The translations under genes and the position numbers were made by a program. A stretch of DNA of 26,053 nt from a virus, in IMG/VR virus record IMGVR_UViG_3300005527_000258, positions 1 through 26,053 of that record; one strand, written 5' to 3'. A model generated the notes under the pieces. That model had not been told where the DNA came from, searched no databases, and saw nothing but the letters and a program-made list of their open reading frames with translations. Below, piece after piece: positions 11,654 to 20,231 of the stretch; position 1 is the stretch's first letter; each line of letters starts with the position of its first letter.

Positions 11654-12346
11654 ATGTCGCTCAAGTATATTCATCATCACTTGGGTCTTGGTGACCATAT
11701 CATTTGTAATGGTATGGTTCGCCATTTTTGCAAAAAATATGATAATGTAGTACTTTTTTGTTATACTCATTATTACGATAATGTGAGTTATATGTATCGT
11801 GACCTAAGTAATCTAGAAATTTTTAATTTTGATGTTGAGGAGGATGCTATAAGGTTTGTCGAAAACAATAGTACGGTCAAAAATAATCTCATCAAACCTG
11901 GATTTGAAAATCTTGATGGCTGTTTGGGAAAAATGACTTTTGATGAGGCATTTTATTATCTTGTTGGTCTCGATTTTCAAATTAGATTTGATGAGTTTTA
12001 TTTTGAAAGAGATTTAGAAAAGGAAGATGAAGTTTGTAGGACTTTAAATCCTAATGGTGAAAATTATATCTTTGTTTTGGATGATTTAAAGAGGGGATAT
12101 AATATCGATATGGATAAAGTTACTGATGAACATAAGATCATTCGTAATGATTACCAATTTAAGATGTTTGATTATATTAAACTACTTGAAAATGCCGAAG
12201 AAATCCACATGATGCAAACTGGGTTTTTGGATATGGTCAATTCTTATAAGATGGAAAAACCAAAAATCTATAGGCATAATTATGTTAGAAATTATCCAGA
12301 ATCAATTCATTCCAAAGGTCTTAATGAGGTAATTGGAATTGACTGA
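11654..12346 (+). CDS. glycosyltransferase-like protein, GT-B N-terminal half
   Basis: The start YIHHHLGLGDHIICNGMVRH is the glycine loop found at the N-terminus of GT-B enzymes of the heptosyltransferase type. The C-terminal part has IHMMQTGFLDMVNSY, like the sugar-nucleotide half in shorter form. At 231 aa it is small for a two-domain GT-B enzyme. ATG 11654 lies one base after the upstream stop; the TTG at 11645 is an alternative. The next frame overlaps its end by 14 bp. I do not recognise a specific CAZy family. Confidence 0.55.
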   Translation: MSLKYIHHHLGLGDHIICNGMVRHFCKKYDNVVLFCYTHYYDNVSYMYRDLSNLEIFNFDVEEDAIRFVENNSTVKNNLIKPGFENLDGCLGKMTFDEAFYYLVGLDFQIRFDEFYFERDLEKEDEVCRTLNPNGENYIFVLDDLKRGYNIDMDKVTDEHKIIRNDYQFKMFDYIKLLENAEEIHMMQTGFLDMVNSYKMEKPKIYRHNYVRNYPESIHSKGLNEVIGID

Positions 12347-13106
12347 AACTGGTTACATATCATATTCTGATCCTAGATTTAACTACCCATACAAGGGATT
12401 TTGTTCTATTGTTTGTGGAATTGTTGATATGGCTTTGGAGCATTATATTGTGAATGATAATTTTAATATCGAAGTAGTGGAAAGTCAGACATTGAATTTA
12501 TTCGATAACATTTCTCCGAAATCGAATCAATCTTATAATGTCGGGTCATGGTGGTTGGAAAGATATTTTTCGAATCAAATCTATCAAGGACAATATAATG
12601 CCCATACTCCGGCAAATATAGACAATTTAAAAGTTAAGAATAAAGTTTATAATAATATTCTTAGGATTAAAGATGAGTATGTAGAGAAATTTGAAAATAA
12701 GAGAGTTAAATTGGGGATTGATGGAGATACACTTGGGGTTCAAATAAGAGGCACTGACAAAAAAGAAGAACTTCCTGAGATAGAAATTGAAACGGTCTTT
12801 GAACTAATTGATTCCAATGACAGAGAAAAAATATTTGTTGCAACAGACGACAAATATTACTTGGATTATTTGTTGGATAGATATGGTAGTAGAATCATTT
12901 ATGATAGCACGCTTCAAATTAGTAGTGGGTCTCAATCAATCCATCACAATTGCTTAAATCGCTCTCAAGTAAATGAGGAAGTATTATCTAGCGTTTACTT
13001 GCTTTCAAAGTGTAGTCACTTTTTGTACAGTTTTTCAAATGTTAGTTTGCTTGCATTGATAATTGGAATAAATGATTTTGAATTCATAGATTACTTAAAC
13101 AGATGA
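12333..13106 (+). CDS. fucosyltransferase-like protein (GT23/O-FucT-like motif)
   Basis: The segment LGVQIRGTDK (near residues 136-145) corresponds to the HxRRTD donor-binding motif of alpha-1,6- and O-fucosyltransferases, with Gln in the His position. KIFVATDDKYYLDYL and the C-terminal SSVYLLSKCSHFLYSFSNVSLL match the later blocks of these GT-B enzymes. Donor could be GDP-fucose or GDP-colitose. The start is uncertain: TTG 12333 is used here because no ATG lies near the start; it overlaps the preceding gene. The next gene overlaps by 4 bp. Confidence 0.6.
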   Translation: MELTETGYISYSDPRFNYPYKGFCSIVCGIVDMALEHYIVNDNFNIEVVESQTLNLFDNISPKSNQSYNVGSWWLERYFSNQIYQGQYNAHTPANIDNLKVKNKVYNNILRIKDEYVEKFENKRVKLGIDGDTLGVQIRGTDKKEELPEIEIETVFELIDSNDREKIFVATDDKYYLDYLLDRYGSRIIYDSTLQISSGSQSIHHNCLNRSQVNEEVLSSVYLLSKCSHFLYSFSNVSLLALIIGINDFEFIDYLNR

Positions 13107-13810
13107 TTAGTATCGTAACTGGCACATTAAATCGTGTAAGGATGCTTCCTGACCTAATTGCAAATACAGTTCTCTCTGATAAAAGACTGGAACTTGTATT
13201 GGTTGATGGTGGAAGCACTGATGGAACAGTAGATTATATTAAACAACTCAATCATCCTCAAATCAAATTGATTGAGATTGGTGGTAGAAGTTCTTATCCA
13301 CATTTTATGAATATTGGCATTCGTGCGTCAACTCATGAAATAGTATGTCAGTGGAACGATGATGTGATTTTATGCAATGATTGGTCAAAAGTAGTCATTG
13401 AAACACAATCAAACCACGACTTTTATCTTTTTAATTGGAAGTATGGATCTTTTAATGAAACTAAAAATCCAGATTGGTTGGATGGTGTAGATCATACATC
13501 TGGATGGTGTTTATGTAATGTTGCTGATTCTGGTGGAGAAATTGTGATGAATTATGGATTATATCGTAAGAAGATATTCAGAGAAATTGGAATGTATAAT
13601 CCAGAGTACCAATATTATTATGCTGATGGTGATATGTCCTATCGTGCATATTCTTTTGGATATACGGTCAAAGATTTACGGCATATTAAGGTTTGTTCTT
13701 TGCCAGCAAATAAAGTTGCTATTCCTTATCAATCTGATAAAATGTTGTATGAGAAAAATCTTTCACTTTATAGGCAAAAGATTCTCCCAGAAAGTCTTCA
13801 ATATCTTTGA
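13103..13810 (+). CDS. family 2 glycosyltransferase
   Basis: Typical GT2: ISIVTGTLNR start, LVLVDGGSTDGT nucleotide-binding strand, QWNDDVIL as the DxD variant, and YYYADGDMSYRAYSFGY near the acceptor/base region. 235 aa, no membrane segment, so a soluble cytoplasmic transferase. It is coupled to the preceding gene through ATGA and its 3' end overlaps the convergent gene on the minus strand by 13 bp. Donor sugar unknown. Confidence 0.85.
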   Translation: MISIVTGTLNRVRMLPDLIANTVLSDKRLELVLVDGGSTDGTVDYIKQLNHPQIKLIEIGGRSSYPHFMNIGIRASTHEIVCQWNDDVILCNDWSKVVIETQSNHDFYLFNWKYGSFNETKNPDWLDGVDHTSGWCLCNVADSGGEIVMNYGLYRKKIFREIGMYNPEYQYYYADGDMSYRAYSFGYTVKDLRHIKVCSLPANKVAIPYQSDKMLYEKNLSLYRQKILPESLQYL

Positions 13811-14481
13811 ATAATCATGTCACGATGATTTTCTAATTGATTATCATCTTCGTCAAATGGCTCTCCAATAAAGGCAAAGTTATCTAACTTACGGTCTCTT
13901 TTGATTGGAGTGCCAATTTCCTCATAATTAAAGTATTCGTCGTGGAGAAATAAACTTGTAATTGCTTGAGGATAAATTATCTCTTGTAGAAATCTTTGGT
14001 CTACTGCTCTATCGGTAACCCAAGAACTTGTTTGAATATATTGTTCTATTTTCTCTTGTATGTTTTCTATAAACTTATTTCTACATCCCCACATACCAGC
14101 ACTGATTTCCCATGCATGTCCACCAGGATGATCTCGAATGATGTGAAACTTTTTATCTGATTCTAGCCATTCTTCTACAGCAGCAACATCCCTCTCAAAT
14201 AAACGAGAATCACAATCTCTCGAAATAAAACATTCTACTCCTTCTTCTGATGCAGGAGCAAAGCGCCACATTGCATTACAAACTCCTTGATCTATTTTGG
14301 TATTGATCAAAACGACATTATTGGCACCTAATTCTTCTAATATATAATTGGGCACAGAGTCGTTGTGATATACTCTCATTTGCCAATCTGGATAAAACTT
14401 TTCTCTCAGTTTAGAATTTTTTATTGCACCAATTGTGTATTTTGGATTATCTCCATATAATGAAAAAGAAATGACTTTCAT
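13798..14481 (-). CDS. glycosyltransferase, GT-A type with DxD (minus strand)
   Basis: 227 aa. ISFSLYGDNPKYTIGAIKNS at the start and FISRDCDSRL (Asp-Cys-Asp motif at a strand end) mark a GT-A sugar transferase. HIIRDHPGGHAWEISAGMWG is a likely acceptor/sugar pocket. It is the only gene of the glycan block on the minus strand and converges with the GT2 gene (13-bp overlap), so it interrupts the rightward operon. I find no clear promoter in the 26 bp between it and the divergent gene. Confidence 0.7.
   Translation of the reverse strand: MKVISFSLYGDNPKYTIGAIKNSKLREKFYPDWQMRVYHNDSVPNYILEELGANNVVLINTKIDQGVCNAMWRFAPASEEGVECFISRDCDSRLFERDVAAVEEWLESDKKFHIIRDHPGGHAWEISAGMWGCRNKFIENIQEKIEQYIQTSSWVTDRAVDQRFLQEIIYPQAITSLFLHDEYFNYEEIGTPIKRDRKLDNFAFIGEPFDEDDNQLENHRDMIIQRY
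14433..14461 (+). promoter_or_regulatory. possible promoter for the 14508 operon
   Basis: TTGTGT (14433-14438), 17 bp, TATAAT (14456-14461), located inside the 5' part of the minus-strand glycosyltransferase and 46 bp before the ATG at 14508. The -35 match is weak. Confidence 0.35.
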
Positions 14482-14507
14482 AAAATTCGTAATTTATTAT
14501 CTTATGT

Positions 14508-15326
14508 ATGACTATTAAAAAGAAATATAATTTAGTTGGTGGTGGGTTTAACAACTACGACAATAACAACAAAGCATCATCTATTCATAGACAAGAATCA
14601 AAGTTCATAAAGTGGGTTGATTCTGGAGCAGAAGAAACTTTTTATATAGACCGCTACATTAGTCTTGCTTTTGATGACACGCACAGCAAAAGGAAATATG
14701 CCTGGTTATTAGAATCTGCAAATATTTGTCCAGATGTCATTGAAGATGTGAAGAGAAATTACCTCTATTATGTTCGAGTTTATGATGCAATTTTTACGCA
14801 TCATAAAGATTTACTTAAATTACATTCTAAGTTTAAGTTTGCTCCTTTGTATGGAAGTTGGATCGCCGAACCAAAACTATATGATAAAACTAAATTAGTC
14901 TCCATGATTTGCTCTAACAAGGTAATGTGTGAGGGACATCAATATCGTCTGGCTTGGGCACAAAAACTTCAAGGTAAAGTTGATTTTTATGGTAGGGGAT
15001 TCAATGAAATTGAATCTAAGGAAGAGGGTCTAGTAGATTATATGTTTTCTGTGGCCATCGAAAATGCTTCTTATGAATCTTATTTTACAGAAAAGATTCA
15101 AGATTGTTTTGCTACTGGGACCATTCCAATTTATTATGGTTCTCCCGATATTGGAAAGTTTTTCAATCCAAAAGGCATCATCATACTCACTGATGACTTT
15201 GATCTTTCTCAGTTGACAGAGGAACTGTACTATGATAAACTTGATGCGGTAAAAGAAAATCTAGAAATTGTTGAGAACTTTCTTATCAATGAAGATTACA
15301 TTTATAAAACTTACTTGGAAAAATAA
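14508..15326 (+). CDS. GT10 alpha-1,3/1,4-fucosyltransferase-like
   Basis: 272 aa. The key block FSVAIENASYESYFTEKIQDC, followed by FATGTIPIYYGSPDIGKFF, is the conserved GDP-fucose-binding region of GT10 fucosyltransferases (usual form: F...EN....Y.TEK......G.VP...G). Upstream WAQKLQGKVDFYGRG is the usual preceding block. It would transfer L-fucose, or a closely related GDP sugar such as colitose, to a glycan. It shares one base with the next gene (stop TAA, start ATG). Confidence 0.85.
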   Translation: MTIKKKYNLVGGGFNNYDNNNKASSIHRQESKFIKWVDSGAEETFYIDRYISLAFDDTHSKRKYAWLLESANICPDVIEDVKRNYLYYVRVYDAIFTHHKDLLKLHSKFKFAPLYGSWIAEPKLYDKTKLVSMICSNKVMCEGHQYRLAWAQKLQGKVDFYGRGFNEIESKEEGLVDYMFSVAIENASYESYFTEKIQDCFATGTIPIYYGSPDIGKFFNPKGIIILTDDFDLSQLTEELYYDKLDAVKENLEIVENFLINEDYIYKTYLEK

Positions 15327-16177
15327 TGACGATAAGTTATAATAACCTAGGATCAAATGGTCGTTTGGGAAATCAAATGTTTCAATATGCTGCACTTCGT
15401 GGTATTGCAGCAAATCGTGGATTTGATTGGACAATTCCTCCACCAAATAGCTACGGAGACTCAAACTACGGATTGTTTGACTGCTTTACAATGGAGTCTG
15501 TAGTCGAAAGTAACTTTGGAATATTAAATACACAAAGTATTTCCACAGGGGAATTCCATTTCGTCCAGGAATTTTTTGATAGTTGTCCAGACAATGTTAA
15601 TCTTCATGATTATTTTACCTCAGAAAAATATTTTTCAAATGTGAAAGATATTATTCGTGGAGATTATACTTTTAAGGATGTTATTTTAAATCCTTGTAGA
15701 GAAATAGTAGATGATCTTTCTGGTCCAATCTTTCTTCATGTGCGACGAGGAGATTATTTGGTTAAACCAGAGGCACATCCAGCTTGTCCGATCTCTTATT
15801 ATGAAAAAGCACTAGAGCATTTTGATGAAAATTCTTTAGTGCTTGTATTTTCTGACGATATTGATTGGTGCAGAGAACAAGAATTGTTCCAGGATGATAG
15901 GTTTATGCTTTCTGAATATACAGAAAGGTACCCACAAACTTGTGACACTCTTCAGGGAAGACAAAAAGCACTAATTCCTTATTTTGATTTATGTATGATG
16001 TCTCTTTGTACCGGAGGAATTATTGCCAACAGCACAATGAGCTGGTGGGGTGCTTGGTTGATTGGGAATCCAACACAACCTATTGTTGCTCCTAAACCTT
16101 GGTTTGGATCTATGTATAGTCATTATAATATGAATGATCTTCTTTTGGATAGTTGGATTGAGGTGAGTTATGAATAG
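15326..16177 (+). CDS. GT11 alpha-1,2-fucosyltransferase-like (first copy)
   Basis: GRLGNQMFQYAALRGIA at the N-terminus and LHVRRGDYL (HxRRxDY, residues 138-144) are diagnostic of GT11. NSTMSWWGAWL and PKPWFG complete the family pattern. Full length (283 aa). Bacterial GT11 enzymes add fucose in alpha-1,2 linkage, and at least one, WbgN of E. coli O55, transfers colitose. One-base overlap with the upstream GT10 gene; 8-bp overlap with the downstream gene. Confidence 0.9.
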   Translation: MTISYNNLGSNGRLGNQMFQYAALRGIAANRGFDWTIPPPNSYGDSNYGLFDCFTMESVVESNFGILNTQSISTGEFHFVQEFFDSCPDNVNLHDYFTSEKYFSNVKDIIRGDYTFKDVILNPCREIVDDLSGPIFLHVRRGDYLVKPEAHPACPISYYEKALEHFDENSLVLVFSDDIDWCREQELFQDDRFMLSEYTERYPQTCDTLQGRQKALIPYFDLCMMSLCTGGIIANSTMSWWGAWLIGNPTQPIVAPKPWFGSMYSHYNMNDLLLDSWIEVSYE

Positions 16178-16997
16178 TCTTACATTTTTAATGCCATGTA
16201 GAATCGAGAGTGAAGATAGACTAAGAAATATAATTACTTCAGTTTCTTATATTACGCACCACTTTCCTCAAAGTAAAATAATTGTAAAAGAAGTAGACAA
16301 AGAATCTGTATTTTCTTCCAGTGCTATCCCAGTAATTAAAAATATTTTTGGTAAATCTCTTGATAATTTGACTCATATATTTGAGAAATCCGACGATCAG
16401 TTTTTTCACAAGACTAAGATTCTCAATGATCTTCTAATGGAATCTGATACTGAGATTGTCTATAATTATGATGTTGATGTTGTTTATCCCACTGCAAGTT
16501 ATGTTAATGCATATGAAATGATTTCTAGTGGTACATTTGATGCTGTTTATCCATATGGATGTGGAGTATATCAATATGCAGTAGATTATCCAATTTCATC
16601 ATTTGAGTCTTTTATTGAATCTGGATTTGATTTGAGAGCATTGAATTCGACATCAAAGCTCCAGCCATCTGTTATGGGATGGGGCCAGATGATTAGACGC
16701 CAAGTTTATATTGATTCTTATATGTGGAATGAAAATTTTATTTCTTGGGGAGCAGAAGATTGTGAATATTATTATCGACTTCAGGTACTCGGATATAAGG
16801 TCGGTAGAGTAAATGACATTGTGTATCACTTGGAACATTCCAGGACCTTTAATTCCCATTACCATAATCCAAAGTTTATGGACAATCACAATCTTTGGCA
16901 AAACATCAGAACATGGGATAGAGATACAATAACAAGATATTATGAGTCGCAGAATTATATTAAAGAAAGAAGGAGCCAATTGAATGCTAGCGTTTAA
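16170..16997 (+). CDS. glycosyltransferase with galactosyltransferase-type C-terminus (GT7/GT27-like)
   Basis: 275 aa. NYDVDVVYP gives a DxD motif at the end of a beta strand, and GWGQMIRRQVYIDSYMWNEN with SWGAEDCEYYYRLQVLGY is the WGxEDxE block of the galactosyltransferase C-terminal domain, as in chondroitin synthase-like and beta-1,4-galactosyltransferases. It probably adds hexose or N-acetylhexosamine to the chain. It overlaps the GT11 genes on both sides (8 bp and 14 bp), so the four genes from 14508 to 17790 are translated as a unit. Confidence 0.8.
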   Translation: MNSLTFLMPCRIESEDRLRNIITSVSYITHHFPQSKIIVKEVDKESVFSSSAIPVIKNIFGKSLDNLTHIFEKSDDQFFHKTKILNDLLMESDTEIVYNYDVDVVYPTASYVNAYEMISSGTFDAVYPYGCGVYQYAVDYPISSFESFIESGFDLRALNSTSKLQPSVMGWGQMIRRQVYIDSYMWNENFISWGAEDCEYYYRLQVLGYKVGRVNDIVYHLEHSRTFNSHYHNPKFMDNHNLWQNIRTWDRDTITRYYESQNYIKERRSQLNASV

Positions 16998-17790
16998 TCA
17001 TTTGGGGCAGTTGGGCAGACTTGGAAATCAAATGTTTCAGTATGCTTCATTAAGAGGTATTGCTCGTAATCGTGGCTATGATTTTTGTATTCCAAATCAT
17101 AGTCATATAATTAAAGATCCTTATGGATTTGATATGAAAATAGAATTATTTTATCCATTCGAAATGCTTCATGTCCAACAGAGAAATATTAAGTTGCTTG
17201 ACAGAGGATATGCCCCAATAGCAGAAGAAAGACATTTTCATTTTGACGAAGTTCTTTTTAATATGTGTCCAGATGAAATTGCTCTTGCTGGATTTTTCCA
17301 ATCAGAAAAATACTTTAAACATATAGAAAAAGAAATCAGAGAAGATTTTACATTTAAAAAGGAAATTCTAAAACCTTGCGAAGATATGATAAAATCAGTC
17401 GGAGACGCAGTTAGCCTTCATATTCGCCGCACTGATTACTTAACCAATCTAAATCACACGCCATTGAATTTAGGTTATTATATCGAAGCACTGGAACTTT
17501 TGGATCCTGGTATTCCAGTTATTATTTTTTCTGATGATATTGCATGGTGTAAAGAGCAATCCATATTCAATTCCGATAGATTTATGATATCAGAATCTGG
17601 AGATCATTATGTTGATTTATGTCTTATGACTTTGTGTAAATATCATATTATTGCGAATTCTTCTTTTTCTTGGTGGGGAGCCTGGTTGGCCAATTCTAAT
17701 AAAGTTGTTGCACCAAAAACATGGTTTGGCGAAGGAAATTCGGATAAAAATACTAAAGATTTAATTCCAGAAAAATGGACAAGAATGTGA
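16984..17790 (+). CDS. GT11 alpha-1,2-fucosyl/colitosyltransferase-like (second copy)
   Basis: 268 aa. The same pattern as the gene at 15326: GRLGNQMFQYASLRGIA, SLHIRRTDYL (146-152), NSSFSWWGAWL and PKTWFG. The two copies differ widely outside the motifs, so they are not a recent duplication and probably use different acceptors or donors. Its start overlaps the upstream gene by 14 bp. Confidence 0.9.
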   Translation: MLAFNHLGQLGRLGNQMFQYASLRGIARNRGYDFCIPNHSHIIKDPYGFDMKIELFYPFEMLHVQQRNIKLLDRGYAPIAEERHFHFDEVLFNMCPDEIALAGFFQSEKYFKHIEKEIREDFTFKKEILKPCEDMIKSVGDAVSLHIRRTDYLTNLNHTPLNLGYYIEALELLDPGIPVIIFSDDIAWCKEQSIFNSDRFMISESGDHYVDLCLMTLCKYHIIANSSFSWWGAWLANSNKVVAPKTWFGEGNSDKNTKDLIPEKWTRM

Positions 17791-18581
17791 TGGATAGAAA
17801 CAAATCAGTATACAAATTAAGAAACTTTGGTCCAGTCTACTGCATTAATCTTGATGGACAGCCAGAAAGATGGCAGTACATGGAAGATCAGTTTAAGTAC
17901 TGGGAAATAGAAGATTATACTCGCATTTCTGCTTATGATGGTAGAAATGACGATCTAAGTGATATTATAAAAGGAAAGTATCCTGATATGATGACATCGG
18001 GAGAAATCGGCTGCGTGACTTCCCATTTGAAAGCAATCAATCATTGGTATCATACCTCTGATAGTCCATATGCTATTATTATGGAGGATGATTGCGATAT
18101 TAGCACGGCCCATTATTGGAATTTTACATGGGCAGATTTTATTGCTCGTGTTCCTTATTGTTGGGATGTAATTCAACTTGCTATTATTTGTACCGGAGAT
18201 ATTGTGGTTCCCATTCACACTAGATTTGTTAATGACTTTTCTACTGCTTGTTATGTGATTACAAGACATCATGCAGAAAAACTTATCAAATACCATATTC
18301 GTGGGGATAAGTATAAGCTAGACAATGGAGTTAAACCTCGTCCTGTTGCTGATGATTTGATCTATAATTCTGGGTGTACTTATGCCACACCAATTTTTCT
18401 TTATAAGATCGAACTCGGATCCTCGATTCACCCAGAACACATAGACATTTTTCATAAAAATAGTTATAATGGAATATTAAATTTTTGGCAGCAAATGGGA
18501 GCGAATTTTACCATAGATCAAATTACATCATTTGATCCATATCTTGGTCGGATTACCGAACCATCAAATCAAGCTACTTGA
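17790..18581 (+). CDS. GT25 glycosyltransferase (LPS galactosyltransferase-like)
   Basis: GPVYCINLDGQPERWQYM at the start, SGEIGCVTSHLKAI and AIIMEDDCDIS (ED-D motif) form the GT25 signature of lipooligosaccharide beta-1,4-galactosyltransferases. A later RPVADDLIYN matches the usual C-terminal DD block. ATG 17790 overlaps the previous stop by one base (TGATG), so I prefer it over ATG 17775. The stop codon (18579-18581) lies within the -35 box of the porin promoter. Confidence 0.85.
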   Translation: MDRNKSVYKLRNFGPVYCINLDGQPERWQYMEDQFKYWEIEDYTRISAYDGRNDDLSDIIKGKYPDMMTSGEIGCVTSHLKAINHWYHTSDSPYAIIMEDDCDISTAHYWNFTWADFIARVPYCWDVIQLAIICTGDIVVPIHTRFVNDFSTACYVITRHHAEKLIKYHIRGDKYKLDNGVKPRPVADDLIYNSGCTYATPIFLYKIELGSSIHPEHIDIFHKNSYNGILNFWQQMGANFTIDQITSFDPYLGRITEPSNQAT

Positions 18582-18606
18582 CAAATTTTTGAAAGTAGTC
18601 TATACT
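18578..18606 (+). promoter_or_regulatory. promoter of the porin gene
   Basis: TTGACA (18578-18583) overlaps the GT25 stop codon; 17 bp; TATACT (18601-18606). The leader begins with a 9-bp hairpin, GTTAAGAAT (18616-18624) and ATTCTTAAC (18634-18642). Confidence 0.8.
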
Positions 18607-18675
18607 AAATACTCAGTTAAGAATTCTGTTGTGATTCTTAACACTTTGTTCTATAGTACAAACAAAAACAATTTT

Positions 18676-20145
18676 ATGAAATTTTTTCAACGACTGATTC
18701 TTGCACCTGTTGCTCTAGGAATGGTTACTCCTGTTGCTGCGGGTGCCAAAGACTTGAACATGGCAGCAGTCAGCCAATACTCTTCAGAACAGGTCACGAG
18801 TGTTACTCAATTCTCTGATGTACAACCAACTGACTGGGCATATCAGGCACTTTCGCAACTAGTAGAGCGTTATGGTTGCGTTGCTGGTTATCCTAACGGC
18901 ACCTTCCGTGGTGGTAGTGCAATGACTCGATATGAAGCAGCAGCACTTCTGAATGCTTGCCTCGATCGTGTAACCGAAGTTACTGATGAACTGAAGCGCC
19001 TTCAAGCAGAATTCGCACAAGAACTTGCTGTTCTTCGTGGTCGTGTAGATAAACTGGAAGCACAGGTTACTATTCTTGAAGCGCAACAGTTCTCCACCAC
19101 AACCAAACTGCGTGGTGAAGCAAACTTCGTGATCGGCGGTGTTGATGACTACCAGACCAAAACTGGCGACATCACTCGCACTGCATTCAACTATGATCTG
19201 CGTTTGAATCTGGATACTTCGTTTACTGGTGCTGACCTTCTACGCACTCGTCTGCGTTCTTCTAACTTCAGTGGTGATCCTTTTGGTTCCAGTTCATCAA
19301 TTTTTAAGCTCGACAAGGCAGACAACACTACTAGTGAAGTTGGTAACAATGTAGTTATCGACCGTCTGTTCTATCAGTTCCCTGTATTTAACGGTAGCAC
19401 TACCCTGACTGCTGGTGCTCTGGTTCGTAATACTGAGATTGCTTGGATTCCTACTGCTTACAAGTCAAACATTCTTGACTTCTTCCAAGTAGCAGGTGCT
19501 CCTGGCGTTTATAACAAGGCAACTGGTTCTGGTTTTGGTATCCAGTATGGTAAGAAAGGTCTTGTTGCTGGTGTAAACTATGTGGCACAGAATGGTGCCG
19601 ATAGTTCTACTGGTGAGTTTGATAAGTCTGGTGCTCTTAATACTTTGGCACAAGTTGGTTACCGTGGTGATAACTGGGGTGCTGCATTCGGTTATCGTTA
19701 TGGTACTGAAGGCACTCGCGTTCGCACCTACAACGGTCTGAACGGTGCTTCTGGTTCTCTGGTTCCTGGGCAAACCTCTAATGGTTATGCCATCAACGCA
19801 TATTGGCAACCTACTCAATCTGGTTGGGTTCCCTCTATCTCTGGTGGTTATGGTTGGAATACTGTAAGTGGTACTGAAAGTGCTGCTACCAACAGTCAGT
19901 CCTGGTTTGCTGGTCTGACTTGGGATGATGTATTTATTGATGGTAACTCTGCTGGTGTTGCTATCGGTCAGGCACCTACTGGTGAGAACCTTGAGAAGGC
20001 AACGATGCTCGAAATCTTCTACAAGTACCAAGTGTCTGATAACATCAGCGTCACTCCTGCTATCATCTATGGTAGCGACAATCAGCGCCTTGCTGGCAAC
20101 TCCTCTAACTGGGGTGGGGTCCTACAAACGACCTTTAAGTTCTGA
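18676..20145 (+). CDS. cyanobacterial SLH-domain porin (SomA/OprB type)
   Basis: 489 aa. A signal peptide (MKFFQRLILAPVALGMVTPV, cleavage near AAGA) is followed by one SLH domain (about 46-98, FSDVQPTDWAYQAL to TRYEAAALL) that binds pyruvylated cell-wall glycan, a coiled coil (about 100-138), and a beta-barrel of the OprB/SomA type to the C-terminus, which ends in Phe as outer-membrane barrels do. These porins are the main solute channels of the cyanobacterial outer membrane. Base and codon use differ visibly from the neighbours (more C-ending codons, less AT), suggesting recent acquisition from a host and high expression. The frame is open to 18532, but promoter and signal peptide fix the start at 18676. 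Confidence 0.92.
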   Translation: MKFFQRLILAPVALGMVTPVAAGAKDLNMAAVSQYSSEQVTSVTQFSDVQPTDWAYQALSQLVERYGCVAGYPNGTFRGGSAMTRYEAAALLNACLDRVTEVTDELKRLQAEFAQELAVLRGRVDKLEAQVTILEAQQFSTTTKLRGEANFVIGGVDDYQTKTGDITRTAFNYDLRLNLDTSFTGADLLRTRLRSSNFSGDPFGSSSSIFKLDKADNTTSEVGNNVVIDRLFYQFPVFNGSTTLTAGALVRNTEIAWIPTAYKSNILDFFQVAGAPGVYNKATGSGFGIQYGKKGLVAGVNYVAQNGADSSTGEFDKSGALNTLAQVGYRGDNWGAAFGYRYGTEGTRVRTYNGLNGASGSLVPGQTSNGYAINAYWQPTQSGWVPSISGGYGWNTVSGTESAATNSQSWFAGLTWDDVFIDGNSAGVAIGQAPTGENLEKATMLEIFYKYQVSDNISVTPAIIYGSDNQRLAGNSSNWGGVLQTTFKF

Positions 20146-20167
20146 TAGACAGTTAGAAAACTGCAAC

Positions 20168-20196
20168 AAGAGGGTCTTGACAGGCTCTCTTCTTTA
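20168..20196 (+). terminator. terminator of the porin gene, containing a -35 box in its loop
   Basis: AAGAGGGTC (20168-20176) pairs with GGCTCTCTT (20183-20191, two G-U pairs) around a 6-nt loop that is exactly TTGACA. The T-rich tail (TCTTT) is short. Confidence 0.65.
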
Positions 20197-20205
20197 CTAT
20201 ATACT
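20177..20205 (+). promoter_or_regulatory. promoter of the first hli gene
   Basis: TTGACA (20177-20182, the loop of the terminator), 17 bp, TATACT (20200-20205), 27 bp before the ATG. Confidence 0.8.
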
Positions 20206-20231
20206 ATTGTTGTAAATCTTTACAAAACACA

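Noticed and set aside
18532-18675. N-terminal extension of the porin
   Set aside because: It would place the signal peptide 48 residues inside the protein and start before the promoter.
19465-20031. 188-aa leftward frame inside the porin gene
   Set aside because: Antisense shadow rich in Thr/Ser, with no start signal or domain.
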